Shown here in pieces: positions 27,001-36,140 of a stretch of 64,000 nt of DNA; within the stretch, counting starts at the first letter, position 1, and the number at the start of each line of letters is the position of its first letter. Position numbers and translations under genes: made by a program. The notes beneath the pieces are model-generated. The model had not been told where the DNA came from. It worked only from the letters and a program-made list of their open reading frames with translations, and did no database searches. This stretch comes from Ammoniphilus resinae (GTDB lineage Bacteria; Bacillota; Bacilli; Aneurinibacillales; RAOX-1): the NCBI RefSeq assembly GCF_017873965.1, contig NZ_JAGGKT010000002.1, forward strand, positions 124,001 through 188,000, read 5' to 3'.

Positions 27001-28356
27001 ATGCTATTATACCATGGATTAAAGGAAAAGTTACAAAATAAGACTGCAAAAGTCGGCGTTATTGGATTGGGTTATGTGGGATTGCCGCTAGCCATGGAGA
27101 TGGTGAAGGGTGGTTTTACCGTCTACGGAATTGACTTGGATCAACGCAAGATAGATTCCCTAGTTAATAAGAAGTCTTACATACAGGATGTTCCCAGTAC
27201 AGTTGTTGAGGATGCGGTGACAGGGCAGAAGTTTTTCCCAACAGCGGATTTTAGGGCGATCCGGGAATTGGACACGATTAGTATTTGTGTTCCCACGCCA
27301 TTAAGTGAGAATCAAGATCCTGATACTTCTTTTATAAAAAATGTCGTCCAAGAACTGAAAAAATATATGAAAAAAGGGACGTTGATTGTCCTGGAAAGTA
27401 CAACCTACCCGGGAACAACGGAGGAACTAATTCAATTTGAGCTAGAAAAGAAGGGATTAACCGTTGGACTGGATTTCTTCCTTTGTTTCTCTCCAGAGCG
27501 AGTCGACCCGGGGAACCGAAACTACAACACATATAACACGCCTAAGGTCATAGGAGGGACTACAGAAGCCTGTATCGAACTAGGGGTCCTTCTGTATAGT
27601 AATGTGGTAAGAAAAGTCGTTCCGGTTTCTTCGCCGAAGATTGCCGAGATGTCTAAACTGCTGGAAAACACATTTCGCAGTATCAATATCGCGTTCGTCA
27701 ATGAATTGGCGATGATGTGTGATCGGATGAATATCGATGTGTGGGAGGTTATTCGAGCAGCCTCCACCAAACCTTTTGGATTCATGGCTTTTTATCCAGG
27801 TCCGGGAATCGGTGGACATTGCATTCCCCTCGATCCGATGTATTTGTCCTGGAAGGCAAAGGAGTTTCGCTTTTACAGCAAATTTATCGACCTAGCCCAA
27901 TCGATTAACGATAACATGCCGGAATATGTATTAAATCAAACCTCGCATGTGCTTAATATATACGCTAAATCGATTCGCAACTCAAAAGTCCTGATTTTAG
28001 GCATGGCATACAAGCCGGATGTCGATGATCTGCGTGAATCGCCAGGTTTGGAAATCTATCAATTATTTAAGGAAAATGGGGCAAAAGTGGAGTACTATGA
28101 TCCCTACGCAACCTCTTTCCGCGATGAAGAAGGAATGGTTGTCCCATCGGTTTCCTATGATGCCAAGGCCTTTGCCCAGTATGACTGTATGGTACTAATC
28201 ACCAATCACCGCAGCTTCAGCTATCATGAATTGGCTGAATTGGGTGTGCCGATCATTGATACCCGTAATGCTTTTGCGGAAATTCAGGCAGATCATATTT
28301 ATAAGTTAGGTTCAGGAATCAAGCAAAACGAAGTCAAGGTAGCCGTAGGCGTTTAA
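27001..28356 (+). CDS. UDP-N-acetylglucosamine 6-dehydrogenase (WbpA-like)
   Basis: The 451-residue enzyme belongs to the UDP-glucose/UDP-HexNAc dehydrogenase family, which oxidises the C6 alcohol to a carboxylate with two NAD+. NAD-binding motif GLGYVGLPLA (residues ~22-31), SPERVDPGN and the catalytic Cys274 (IGGHCIPLDP) are present. The DVPS and PERVDPGN patterns are those of WbpA (UDP-GlcNAc) rather than of UDP-glucose enzymes. With GlmS, GlmU and GlmM beside it the likely product is UDP-GlcNAc uronic acid. UDP-ManNAc or UDP-GalNAc specificity cannot be excluded, but no epimerase is in the locus. Confidence 0.85.
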   Translation: MLLYHGLKEKLQNKTAKVGVIGLGYVGLPLAMEMVKGGFTVYGIDLDQRKIDSLVNKKSYIQDVPSTVVEDAVTGQKFFPTADFRAIRELDTISICVPTPLSENQDPDTSFIKNVVQELKKYMKKGTLIVLESTTYPGTTEELIQFELEKKGLTVGLDFFLCFSPERVDPGNRNYNTYNTPKVIGGTTEACIELGVLLYSNVVRKVVPVSSPKIAEMSKLLENTFRSINIAFVNELAMMCDRMNIDVWEVIRAASTKPFGFMAFYPGPGIGGHCIPLDPMYLSWKAKEFRFYSKFIDLAQSINDNMPEYVLNQTSHVLNIYAKSIRNSKVLILGMAYKPDVDDLRESPGLEIYQLFKENGAKVEYYDPYATSFRDEEGMVVPSVSYDAKAFAQYDCMVLITNHRSFSYHELAELGVPIIDTRNAFAEIQADHIYKLGSGIKQNEVKVAVGV

Positions 28357-28383
28357 TAGAAACAATTAGAAGGAGGCATAAAT

Positions 28384-30204
28384 ATGTGTGGAATTGTAGG
28401 ATATATTGGAGAACGAGATGTGCAGCAGATCCTCGTAAATGGGTTAAGCAAGCTTGAATATCGTGGATATGATTCAGCTGGCATCGCGGTGATGGAAGAG
28501 GATCAGCTAACGATCGAAAAAGCGGAAGGGCGCTTGAAAAATCTCAAAGGAAAATTGGAGCAACGTCCATTGCAAGGAACAATCGGTATTGGACATACAC
28601 GTTGGGCAACACATGGAGAGCCTTCTGATGCGAATTCGCATCCACATACCGATCAAACAGGGAAATTTTCCATAGTGCATAATGGGATTATTGAGAACTA
28701 TATGGAATTAAAAGAAGAGTTAATGGAAAAAGGCGCTGTGTTCTCGTCTGAGACAGATACTGAAGTGATCGTCCATTTAATTGCTGAACTTTATAACGGC
28801 GATATAGTATCTACGGTTCAATCCGTCATTGCCAAACTAGATGGCGCCTATTCCTTAGGGGTCATCACCGAATATGAACCGAATAAGTTGATTGCTGTAC
28901 GGCATGCCAGTCCCTTAGTGATTGGAGTGGGAAAAGGAGAACATTTCATTGCCTCTGATATTTCTGCCGTGATCCAGCATACCAAGGATGTCTATGTGCT
29001 GCAAGATGGGGATCTGGCTGTATTGATGAAAGATAAAGTGACGATAATGAAAGCGGACACTGGAGAGTCTGTACGGCGGGCAATCATGCGCGTAGATTGG
29101 GATGTTGATCAAGTGGAAAAAGGTGGTTTCGAGCATTTTATGCTAAAAGAAATTCATGAACAGCCTTTGACTTTACGAAAAACAATGCTAGATCGGATCA
29201 ACAAAGAAAACGATGTCGTATTCGAAGGATTGGATCTGACGCCTGCAGATTTTGATAAGATCTATATTATCGGCTGTGGTACCGCTTATCATGCTGGATT
29301 GATCGGCAAAAATGTGATTGAAAAATTAACGCGTATTCCCGTGGAAGTGGATATTGCCTCGGAGTTTCGTTACCGTGACCCGATCGTTAACGACAAGAGC
29401 TTAGTGATTGTGGTCAGCCAGTCTGGTGAAACAGCGGACACGCTAGCCGCGCTGCAGGAAAGTCACCGACGTGGAGCCAAGGTTCTAGCGATTACCAATG
29501 TTCCCAGCAGTACGATTGCCCGAGATGCAGATTATGTCGTTCCGACCATGGCAGGTCCGGAAATTGCTGTTGCATCAACGAAGGCCTATACTGCACAGCT
29601 TATTACCTTTTATTTGCTGGGGATTTATTTGGCGCAAGAAAAAGGGACGCTGGACGACTTGTACCGAGTGTCGTTAGTTCAGGCCTTGAAAGAACTCCCT
29701 ATGCAAGTGGAGAACATTTTAGATGATGCCTACGAACTTAAATTGTTCGCCCAATCCATCAAGAATAAAAAGAATTTGTTCTTCATTGGTCGTGGCTTGG
29801 ATTTTGCTGTCGCGCTAGAGGGCTCACTGAAATTGAAGGAAATCTCCTATATTCACTCGGAAGCATATGCAGCAGGTGAATTGAAGCATGGAAGTTTGGC
29901 CTTGGTAGAGGAAGGGACTCCCATTATTGCGCTGATCACCCAACAGGATCTTTATGAAAAAACAGTAAGCAATATAAAAGAGGTTAAGGCACGCGGAGCC
30001 GATGTGATGGGGATTACTTTGGAAGTAAACGTGGATTTATTCAATGTAGTCGATGAAGTCTGCTTTATCCCGAAAACTAACGCCCTGTTCACACCTATTT
30101 TGTCCGTCGTTCCCTTACAGTTAATCTCTTATTATACCTCTTTAGCTTTAGGAAACGATATCGATAAACCAAGAAACTTGGCCAAAAGTGTAACGGTGGA
30201 GTAA
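28384..30204 (+). CDS. glmS: Glutamine-fructose-6-phosphate aminotransferase
   Basis: The 606-residue enzyme makes glucosamine-6-phosphate, the first step to UDP-GlcNAc. It begins MCGIVGYIG with the Ntn nucleophile Cys2, carries the glutaminase motifs TRWATHGEPS and HNGIIENY, and two SIS domains (GCGTAYHAG, VSQSGETADT, IGRGLDFAVALEGSLKLKEI), ending in KSVTVE. The size is standard. GAAGGAGG precedes the ATG. No glmS ribozyme or long leader is seen: only 27 bases separate it from the dehydrogenase, so this copy seems to be expressed with the polysaccharide operon rather than feedback-regulated. Confidence 0.95.
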   Translation: MCGIVGYIGERDVQQILVNGLSKLEYRGYDSAGIAVMEEDQLTIEKAEGRLKNLKGKLEQRPLQGTIGIGHTRWATHGEPSDANSHPHTDQTGKFSIVHNGIIENYMELKEELMEKGAVFSSETDTEVIVHLIAELYNGDIVSTVQSVIAKLDGAYSLGVITEYEPNKLIAVRHASPLVIGVGKGEHFIASDISAVIQHTKDVYVLQDGDLAVLMKDKVTIMKADTGESVRRAIMRVDWDVDQVEKGGFEHFMLKEIHEQPLTLRKTMLDRINKENDVVFEGLDLTPADFDKIYIIGCGTAYHAGLIGKNVIEKLTRIPVEVDIASEFRYRDPIVNDKSLVIVVSQSGETADTLAALQESHRRGAKVLAITNVPSSTIARDADYVVPTMAGPEIAVASTKAYTAQLITFYLLGIYLAQEKGTLDDLYRVSLVQALKELPMQVENILDDAYELKLFAQSIKNKKNLFFIGRGLDFAVALEGSLKLKEISYIHSEAYAAGELKHGSLALVEEGTPIIALITQQDLYEKTVSNIKEVKARGADVMGITLEVNVDLFNVVDEVCFIPKTNALFTPILSVVPLQLISYYTSLALGNDIDKPRNLAKSVTVE

Positions 30205-30228
30205 ACAAAGGAACAGGGGGGAGATCCT

Positions 30229-31146
30229 ATCAAAAAACAACAACACCTTCAACCCCGGTTCTGGAAGTTTCTATTAGGAATTCTTACAATTGCTTTGCTT
30301 ACTTGGTCGTTCTTAGCCTTTCTCGCGGAGAGCTCAGGGGAACATAAAGGAACCTGGATCTGGGAAACTTCAAAGATTGTGACAGACAGGGAAAACATCT
30401 TGGCCTTCTGCAAACAAAATGGGGTTACCGACATCTATCTCTATATTGATCAGCAAAAGGTGGAACCGAGAGACTATGCCCTTTTTATTAAAGCTGCCCG
30501 AAAACAGCAAATCCAGGTAGAGGCACTCGGTGGTGACCCCTCATGGGGTACGAAGGAAAATTTGAAAGATGTCCTGGAATTTGTCCAATGGGTGGAGAGC
30601 TATAATCTCAACGTTCAGAAGGAAGAGCGATTTTCCGGGATCCACTTTGATATTGAGCCGTATCTCTTACCCGATTGGGGGAACGGTCATGATCGGGTGC
30701 TTAAAGAATGGTTGGAGAACATGGAGCGGGTAGCCTCACATGATATCAAAGTATCGGTTGATTTGCCTTATTGGTCTGATCAAGTGATGATCCCGGGATA
30801 TAAGGACTATTCTCTTAGCAGCTGGATGTTAAAGCGGTTCAATACGATTGTTCTGATGAATTACCGCGACACTGCACAAGGTAATGACGGAATCATTGTC
30901 AATGCTTTAGATGAATTACGCGAGGCTCTCTCATTGAATAAATCCGTTATCGTAGGCGTTGAAATGGCCGAAAGTGGGGAAGGTGACAAAGTCACTTTTT
31001 TCGAAGAAGGGGTTGAAGCAATGGAAAAGGAACTGGACATTACTCGGCAACACCTCAAATCCTATAGCAGCTTCAAGGGGATTGCGATTCATGGTTTTCC
31101 ATCCTGGATCTCATCCTATCAGAAAGAAGGAGGGAAATCACCGTGA
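30229..31146 (+). CDS. Exported TIM-barrel protein, glycosidase-like (paralogue 1)
   Basis: The 305-residue protein has a basic N-terminus, a membrane anchor (FLLGILTIALLTWSFLAFLA) and a domain that repeats in the gene at 33285 (TWIWE..., VEALGG, HFDIEPYLLPDWG, ...VLMNYRDTAQG). The DIEPY motif on a predicted strand resembles the acid motif of TIM-barrel glycosidases. The start is unusual: no ATG, GTG or TTG occurs before 30295, yet ATC at 30229 lies 5 bases after GGGGGGAG and gives a proper signal anchor (IKKQQHLQPRFWK). The alternative TTG at 30295 would cut the anchor. Function as an exopolysaccharide hydrolase is inferred. Confidence 0.65.
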   Translation: MKKQQHLQPRFWKFLLGILTIALLTWSFLAFLAESSGEHKGTWIWETSKIVTDRENILAFCKQNGVTDIYLYIDQQKVEPRDYALFIKAARKQQIQVEALGGDPSWGTKENLKDVLEFVQWVESYNLNVQKEERFSGIHFDIEPYLLPDWGNGHDRVLKEWLENMERVASHDIKVSVDLPYWSDQVMIPGYKDYSLSSWMLKRFNTIVLMNYRDTAQGNDGIIVNALDELREALSLNKSVIVGVEMAESGEGDKVTFFEEGVEAMEKELDITRQHLKSYSSFKGIAIHGFPSWISSYQKEGGKSP

Positions 31147-31913
31147 AAACATTTGCTATAATCTTGGCTGCTGGAAAAGGCACGCGGATGAAATCAGAGC
31201 TTCCGAAAGTACTGCACCCGATCGGTGGAATCCCCATGGTGGAGCACTTGGTAAGCAAACTAGAAACTATGGATATCGATGAAATCATCGTTGTAATCGG
31301 CTATAAAGGCGAGCTCATTCAACAAAGCCTAGGTCCTCGTGTTTCCTATGTAGTGCAAAGGGAACAACTGGGCACCGCGCATGCCGTGGAACAAGCAAGA
31401 AGTTTACTGCAAGATCGACAAGGAGCAACCTTAGTGCTCACGGGGGACACCCCATTGATCAAGACAGGCACCATAGAAAATCTCATCAAGGTGCAGCACG
31501 AAACCCAAAGTGCGGGGGTTGTTCTGACGACCCTTCAACAAAACCCACCAGGCTATGGAAGGATTCTTCGTGACAAACAAACCCAGAAGATCTACGGGAT
31601 TGTTGAAGAGAGAGACGCTACTTCAGAGCAAAAAAAGATCCAAGAAGTCAACACGGGTATCTTTTGTTTCGATAATCAATGCCTATTTCAAGCGCTGCCA
31701 TTCATTAAAAATCAAAATGTCCAGCAAGAGTTTTACTTAACAGACATTATAGAAGCTATGAACAACATAGAGAAGATTAAACATAGAAGATTTGAGTCCG
31801 TATTATTGGAAGACCCTAAAGAAGTCATGGGGATAAACAATCCAGATCAGCTACAGGAAGCTGAAAATGTATTGCAAGATAGAATGAAAGTTTTGTATAA
31901 AGCGAGGGGATGA
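31143..31913 (+). CDS. GlmU-like N-acetylglucosamine-1-phosphate uridylyltransferase, no acetyltransferase domain
   Basis: The 256-residue protein matches the N-terminal half of GlmU: nucleotide-binding loop [20 protein letters not shown], then [25 protein letters not shown] and NTGIFCF. It transfers UMP to GlcNAc-1-phosphate. The left-handed beta-helix acetyltransferase domain of normal GlmU (about 200 more residues) is absent, with a clean stop and no remnant. GTG start after GGAGGG overlaps the preceding stop by 4 bases; the end overlaps or abuts glmM. Acetylation must come from the housekeeping GlmU or another enzyme. Confidence 0.87.
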   Translation: MKTFAIILAAGKGTRMKSELPKVLHPIGGIPMVEHLVSKLETMDIDEIIVVIGYKGELIQQSLGPRVSYVVQREQLGTAHAVEQARSLLQDRQGATLVLTGDTPLIKTGTIENLIKVQHETQSAGVVLTTLQQNPPGYGRILRDKQTQKIYGIVEERDATSEQKKIQEVNTGIFCFDNQCLFQALPFIKNQNVQQEFYLTDIIEAMNNIEKIKHRRFESVLLEDPKEVMGINNPDQLQEAENVLQDRMKVLYKARG

Positions 31914-31918
31914 GTCAC

Positions 31919-33277
31919 ATGGGTAAATATTTTGGCACAGATGGAGTAAGAGGTGTGGCAAATGATAGTCTAACCCCCGAATTCGCATTTAAACTAGGAA
32001 GATGCGGGGGATATATTCTCACTAAAGATCGAATAGATGCTCGTCCTAAGGTGGTGATTGGTCGGGATACCCGTGTTTCTGGTCAGCTTCTGGAAGGCGC
32101 TATGATTGCCGGGTTGCTTTCGATTGGGGTCGATGTGGTCCGTTTAGGAGTGATCTCTACACCAGGTGTAGCCTATTTAACGCGAACACTTGAAGCCAAT
32201 GCGGGGGTGATGATTTCGGCTTCCCATAATCCATTTGACGATAACGGGATCAAATTCTTTGGGAGCGATGGATTTAAGCTATCTGATTCGATGGAAGGAG
32301 CGATCGAAGCCCTCTTGGATCTCAACGAAGATCCACTTCCAAGACCTGTTGGGGCAGAAATCGGAACGGTGACCGATGATCTTGAAGGGAAACAAAAATA
32401 TATGGCATATCTGAAATCCACTGTTAGTCAACCGTTTGACGGGATGAAGATCGTTCTAGATTGTGCCCATGGCGCTGCAGGATCCGTTGCTCCGCAATTG
32501 TTCGTCCAACTTGGCGCAGAAACTATAGTTCTAGGGAATGAGCCGAATGGCTTCAATATAAATCAGGGTTGCGGATCTACGTCACCAGAGCGTATTCAGG
32601 AAGCGGTAATCGAGCACCAGGCAGATGCCGGCCTTGCTTTCGATGGAGATGCAGATCGTTTGATCGCCATCGATGAAAAGGGGAATATCATCGATGGGGA
32701 TCAAATCCTTTTTGTCCTCGCTCGCGTTCTGTTGAAGAAGGGGCGATTAAGAGAAAACACAGTCGTTTCTACCTTGATGAGTAATTTAGGGTTTTATAAG
32801 GCTTTGGAAAAGAACGGAATAAGAAGTAAACAAACTAAAGTAGGTGATCGCTATGTGATTGAGCAGATGAGGAATGGTGGATATAACCTGGGTGGAGAAC
32901 AATCAGGTCATATTATCCTGTTGGATTACAATACGACTGGAGATGGAATTTTATCTGCACTCCACCTCCTTCAAGCAATAAAAGAAGAGAAACAACCTTT
33001 ATCCCAGCTCGTTGCTGCCATGCCCAAATATCCTCAGTTTTTAATTAATGTCCCTATTAAAAATAAGGACGAATTTGACACAAATCAACGAATTAAAGAG
33101 GTGATCCATTCAGTTGAAAAAAGGCTAGGAGAATACGGTCGAATCCTCGTTCGCCCTTCAGGAACGGAGCCTCTGGTAAGAGTAATGGCTGAAGGCTCAA
33201 ATGAACCTGAGCTTTTGCATTGTATGGAAAGTATAGTTGAGGTGATTCATGAAGAATTTGTTCAAGCCGTGGGATAG
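31919..33277 (+). CDS. glmM: Phosphoglucosamine mutase
   Basis: The 452-residue enzyme converts glucosamine-6-phosphate to glucosamine-1-phosphate. It begins [15 protein letters not shown] like B. subtilis GlmM; the active-site phosphoserine loop ([16 protein letters not shown]), metal loop (DGDADR), sugar loop (GGEQSGH) and phosphate-binding loop ([12 protein letters not shown]) are intact. The ATG at 31919 is preferred over an ATG at 31910 because of spacing from GAGGGG and the family N-terminus. It is not in the usual cdaA-cdaR-glmM context, which suggests a second, polysaccharide-dedicated copy. Confidence 0.92.
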   Translation: MGKYFGTDGVRGVANDSLTPEFAFKLGRCGGYILTKDRIDARPKVVIGRDTRVSGQLLEGAMIAGLLSIGVDVVRLGVISTPGVAYLTRTLEANAGVMISASHNPFDDNGIKFFGSDGFKLSDSMEGAIEALLDLNEDPLPRPVGAEIGTVTDDLEGKQKYMAYLKSTVSQPFDGMKIVLDCAHGAAGSVAPQLFVQLGAETIVLGNEPNGFNINQGCGSTSPERIQEAVIEHQADAGLAFDGDADRLIAIDEKGNIIDGDQILFVLARVLLKKGRLRENTVVSTLMSNLGFYKALEKNGIRSKQTKVGDRYVIEQMRNGGYNLGGEQSGHIILLDYNTTGDGILSALHLLQAIKEEKQPLSQLVAAMPKYPQFLINVPIKNKDEFDTNQRIKEVIHSVEKRLGEYGRILVRPSGTEPLVRVMAEGSNEPELLHCMESIVEVIHEEFVQAVG

Positions 33278-33284
33278 GTTTTAA

Positions 33285-34499
33285 ATGAAGTTCTTCATCT
33301 TGACATTATTGATTAGTTTCTTCGTCCTCATCCCTGCATTTTCCGCAACCTCTTTACAAGTTGTGGTGGATGGTCAACCCGTGCAATTCCTAAATGTGTC
33401 GCCTTATCTTGATCAACAAACGGGGCGTACCATGGTCCCCGTTCGCTTCATTGCGGAGAGACTCGGGATCAGTGTTCAGTGGAAGGAGGCACAAAACCAG
33501 GTGGTGTTTAGGGCTGAGAACAAAGAAATAATCGTACCCATTAAAGAAAAATATGCTTATGTTAACGGAAATAAGATGGCTCTGGATTCACCAGCTGTGA
33601 TTAAAAATCAGCGTACCATGATCCCACTCCGATTCATCAGCGAAGGATTTGGGGTTGATGTTAACTGGATCGCTGAAAGCAACCAGGTTCATGTCACCAC
33701 TCAAAAGGCTTTACCACGAAGCACTTGGGTATGGGAAGCGAAAATTATTAAAACAGATCCTAATCAAGTATTAGAATTTGCTAGAAATAACCATTTAGAT
33801 TCCATCTATCTTCAAGCAGACCGAGATGTGGATGAATCATTCTATCGCATGTTCATCTCCAGAGCAACCGATCAAGGTATGGAGGTCGAAGCGTTAGGTG
33901 GCGCCCCTCGTTGGGTCAAAAAAGAGAATCAGCATGAAATCATGAAACATCTAGAGTGGGTGAATACCTACAACACTTCAGCAAGATCCAACGAAAAATT
34001 TGCCGGGCTGCACTTTGATATTGAACCTTATCTTTTGGATGATTGGGGAACAAAGAGGGAAAATGTCCTACAAAAGTGGGTGGACACTATTCGTCTAATT
34101 GAGAAGGAAACCCGAGGGATGGGGCTGAAGGTAGCCTATGATGTTCCTTTTTGGATCTACCAGTATGACCTACCAGGTGATGGTTCCTCTTTAAGTGCGT
34201 GGTTATTAGAAAGAGCAGATCAACTTGTAATTATGGATTATCGAAATTTTGCCCTTGGAAGGAACGGGATCGTTGAGAATGCGCGCCCGATCTTGGAGGA
34301 AGCAGTAAAACTTGGCAAGCAAGTCATCGTGGCTGTTGATAGCGCTCAAAGCAAGGAAGGCGACCATACCACCTTTTATTCAAGAGATGTGGAAGAGATG
34401 AAGATCGAATTAAAATTAGCAGCAATAGAGCTTTCTCGCTATTCAAGCTTTGGGGGATTCGCTGTTCATGATTATAAAAACTGGCGATTGATGAAATAA
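33285..34499 (+). CDS. Exported protein: copper-amine-oxidase-like N domain plus TIM-barrel (paralogue 2)
   Basis: The 404-residue protein has a signal peptide (FFILTLLISFFVLIPAFSA), two tandem copper-amine-oxidase-N-like units common in Bacillales cell-surface proteins (TMVPVRFIAERLGISVQW and TMIPLRFISEGFGVDVNW), and from about residue 140 a domain homologous to the one at 30229 (STWVWEAK, VEALGG, HFDIEPYLLDDWG, IMDYRNFALG). It is the last gene of the exopolysaccharide locus. The stop codon TAA (34497-34499) lies inside a dispersed palindrome. Likely an extracellular polymer-modifying or binding protein; this is inferred from context. Confidence 0.75.
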   Translation: MKFFILTLLISFFVLIPAFSATSLQVVVDGQPVQFLNVSPYLDQQTGRTMVPVRFIAERLGISVQWKEAQNQVVFRAENKEIIVPIKEKYAYVNGNKMALDSPAVIKNQRTMIPLRFISEGFGVDVNWIAESNQVHVTTQKALPRSTWVWEAKIIKTDPNQVLEFARNNHLDSIYLQADRDVDESFYRMFISRATDQGMEVEALGGAPRWVKKENQHEIMKHLEWVNTYNTSARSNEKFAGLHFDIEPYLLDDWGTKRENVLQKWVDTIRLIEKETRGMGLKVAYDVPFWIYQYDLPGDGSSLSAWLLERADQLVIMDYRNFALGRNGIVENARPILEEAVKLGKQVIVAVDSAQSKEGDHTTFYSRDVEEMKIELKLAAIELSRYSSFGGFAVHDYKNWRLMK

Positions 34500-34579
34500 C
34501 GGGAAAATCTTCCGTTATTCACGCGACAACAAGCGAAAAAAAAACGGGAATAGCGGAAAATGATTCCGTTATTCCCGTT
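34495..34579. repeat. Two dispersed palindromes (34.5 kb)
   Basis: Copies at 34495-34519 and 34543-34579. The second has arms lengthened by outer AACGGGAATA / TATTCCCGTT pairing, with A8 on its left and T3 on its right, so it could terminate both converging genes. The first contains the stop codon of the upstream gene. Confidence 0.85.
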
Positions 34580-34617
34580 TGCACATAGTCTGAAGGACAA
34601 ATTTCAGGTGTCGCCCC

Positions 34618-35832
34618 TTACATTTTAAGTGAAACCTGTTTTGAAGTAACCTGAACCTTTTTCTTTCCAATTTTCGTGGATAAACCGAAGGCGATAAAGG
34701 TAAATACGATGATCATGCCAACCACTCCGATCCAGCCAAACGATCCGTAAAACGTTCCACCAGCGGTTCCACCAATACTTGATCCAACATAATAGAAGAA
34801 TAGGTATAATGCCGATACCTGTGCTTTATCATGGGTGGCGAGTTTCCCCACCCAACTACTGGCAATTGAATGCCCGGCGAAAAATCCGAAGGTAAAGACG
34901 GCAATCCCGATGATTTTTATCCAAAGGTTCCCATACAGTGTTAAACATGCGCCAAGTAAATAGATGCCCATTGAAACTTGTATGATCTTTTTTCTCCCAT
35001 GTTGATCTGCCAGTATCCCCATCCATGTCGAACTAAAAGTTCCGACGAGATAAACGACAAAGATAAATCCTACCAAGGTTTGGCTTAACAAGTAGGGAGG
35101 GGCCATCAGTTGAAAACCGATGTAATTGTAGAGAGAGGAGAAGCCTCCCATTAATAAAAATCCTACACCGAATAAGTAAACAAATCCCGGTTCTTTGAAC
35201 TGGCTAAGCAAGGACATCCCTAATTTCCCAAACTCCAGTTTCCGTGGTTCAAAATGAGTGGATCTCGGCAGTGTCAACCAAAACAATAGACTAGCAAATA
35301 GACTAATAATCCCGATCCCGACAACAGCCACTCGCCAATCAAAATAATCGGTCAAAGCCCCGGTAATGATCCGGCCGCTCATCCCCCCAATGGTGTTCCC
35401 GCTAATATATAACCCCATCGCCATGCCAAGACTTGACGGTTTGATTTCTTCTCCTAAATAGGCCATTGCAATTGCCGGTAGTCCACCTAATGCAATCCCT
35501 TGTACGATACGCAGTAAGAGCAACACATGAAAATTAGGGCTAAAAGCTACCAAAATGGCAAGGATTGACGAGGCCAATAAAGAAACCGCCATCACTGGTT
35601 TGCGGCCATACACTTCCGATAAAGACCCCGCCACTAACATACTAATGGCCAGCGCAACCGTTGTGGAGGACAAGGTTAAACTCGACACGGCGGGCGAGAC
35701 ATGGTACTGCTTAGCGATCTCCGGCAGCAGCGGCTGAATGCTCCATAATATAGCAAATGTGACAAATCCACCTGCGAACAATGCCAGATTTGCCAAACGA
35801 AATTCTTTGGTACCACGTTCGATATAACTCAT
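34618..35832 (-). CDS. MFS transporter (YnfM-like)
   Basis: The 404-residue protein has 12 predicted membrane helices and MFS signatures (GSLSEVYGRKPVM in loop 2-3, and GILADQHGRKKI in loop 8-9). Its beginning (LALFAGGFVTFAILWSIQPLLPEIAK) resembles the YnfM/YybF group of drug or metabolite exporters. GAGGGG precedes the ATG. It is monocistronic and ends opposite the exopolysaccharide locus. Substrate unknown. Confidence 0.85.
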   Translation of the reverse strand: MSYIERGTKEFRLANLALFAGGFVTFAILWSIQPLLPEIAKQYHVSPAVSSLTLSSTTVALAISMLVAGSLSEVYGRKPVMAVSLLASSILAILVAFSPNFHVLLLLRIVQGIALGGLPAIAMAYLGEEIKPSSLGMAMGLYISGNTIGGMSGRIITGALTDYFDWRVAVVGIGIISLFASLLFWLTLPRSTHFEPRKLEFGKLGMSLLSQFKEPGFVYLFGVGFLLMGGFSSLYNYIGFQLMAPPYLLSQTLVGFIFVVYLVGTFSSTWMGILADQHGRKKIIQVSMGIYLLGACLTLYGNLWIKIIGIAVFTFGFFAGHSIASSWVGKLATHDKAQVSALYLFFYYVGSSIGGTAGGTFYGSFGWIGVVGMIIVFTFIAFGLSTKIGKKKVQVTSKQVSLKM

Positions 35833-36140
35833 GATAGTACAATCCCCTCTATAAATATCCTGCTTCTGTTCCTACAGGTTATCTTTTGTTCTTCTTTATC
35901 ATACGCCTCTCGTTCCATTACTTCCAATATATTATTCGTATCAAATCGATACATCAGAGTAATCAATCCATGTTCCTGGCCAATTGTGACTTTTTTCCTC
36001 TCGACCGTGGAATCCTATAATATACCTTTGAGATTGATATTTCTTCACTTCGTCAGTAATTTTTATAGTCCAATCTCCCCATAAATTTCCCTTTTCATTC
36101 GAAGGACTATAGTATTTGAATGAGAACGGGGTTATGAGAC
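35833..36140. other. Gene-free interval between MFS and PBP genes
   Basis: This 308-base stretch must hold the divergent promoters of the two genes. It is AT-rich with several possible -10 boxes (for example CTATAGTAT near 36108), but no convincing pair or RNA gene was seen. Confidence 0.4.

Noticed and set aside
28357-28383. glmS ribozyme
   Set aside because: The gap between the dehydrogenase and glmS is only 27 bases, too short for the ribozyme.
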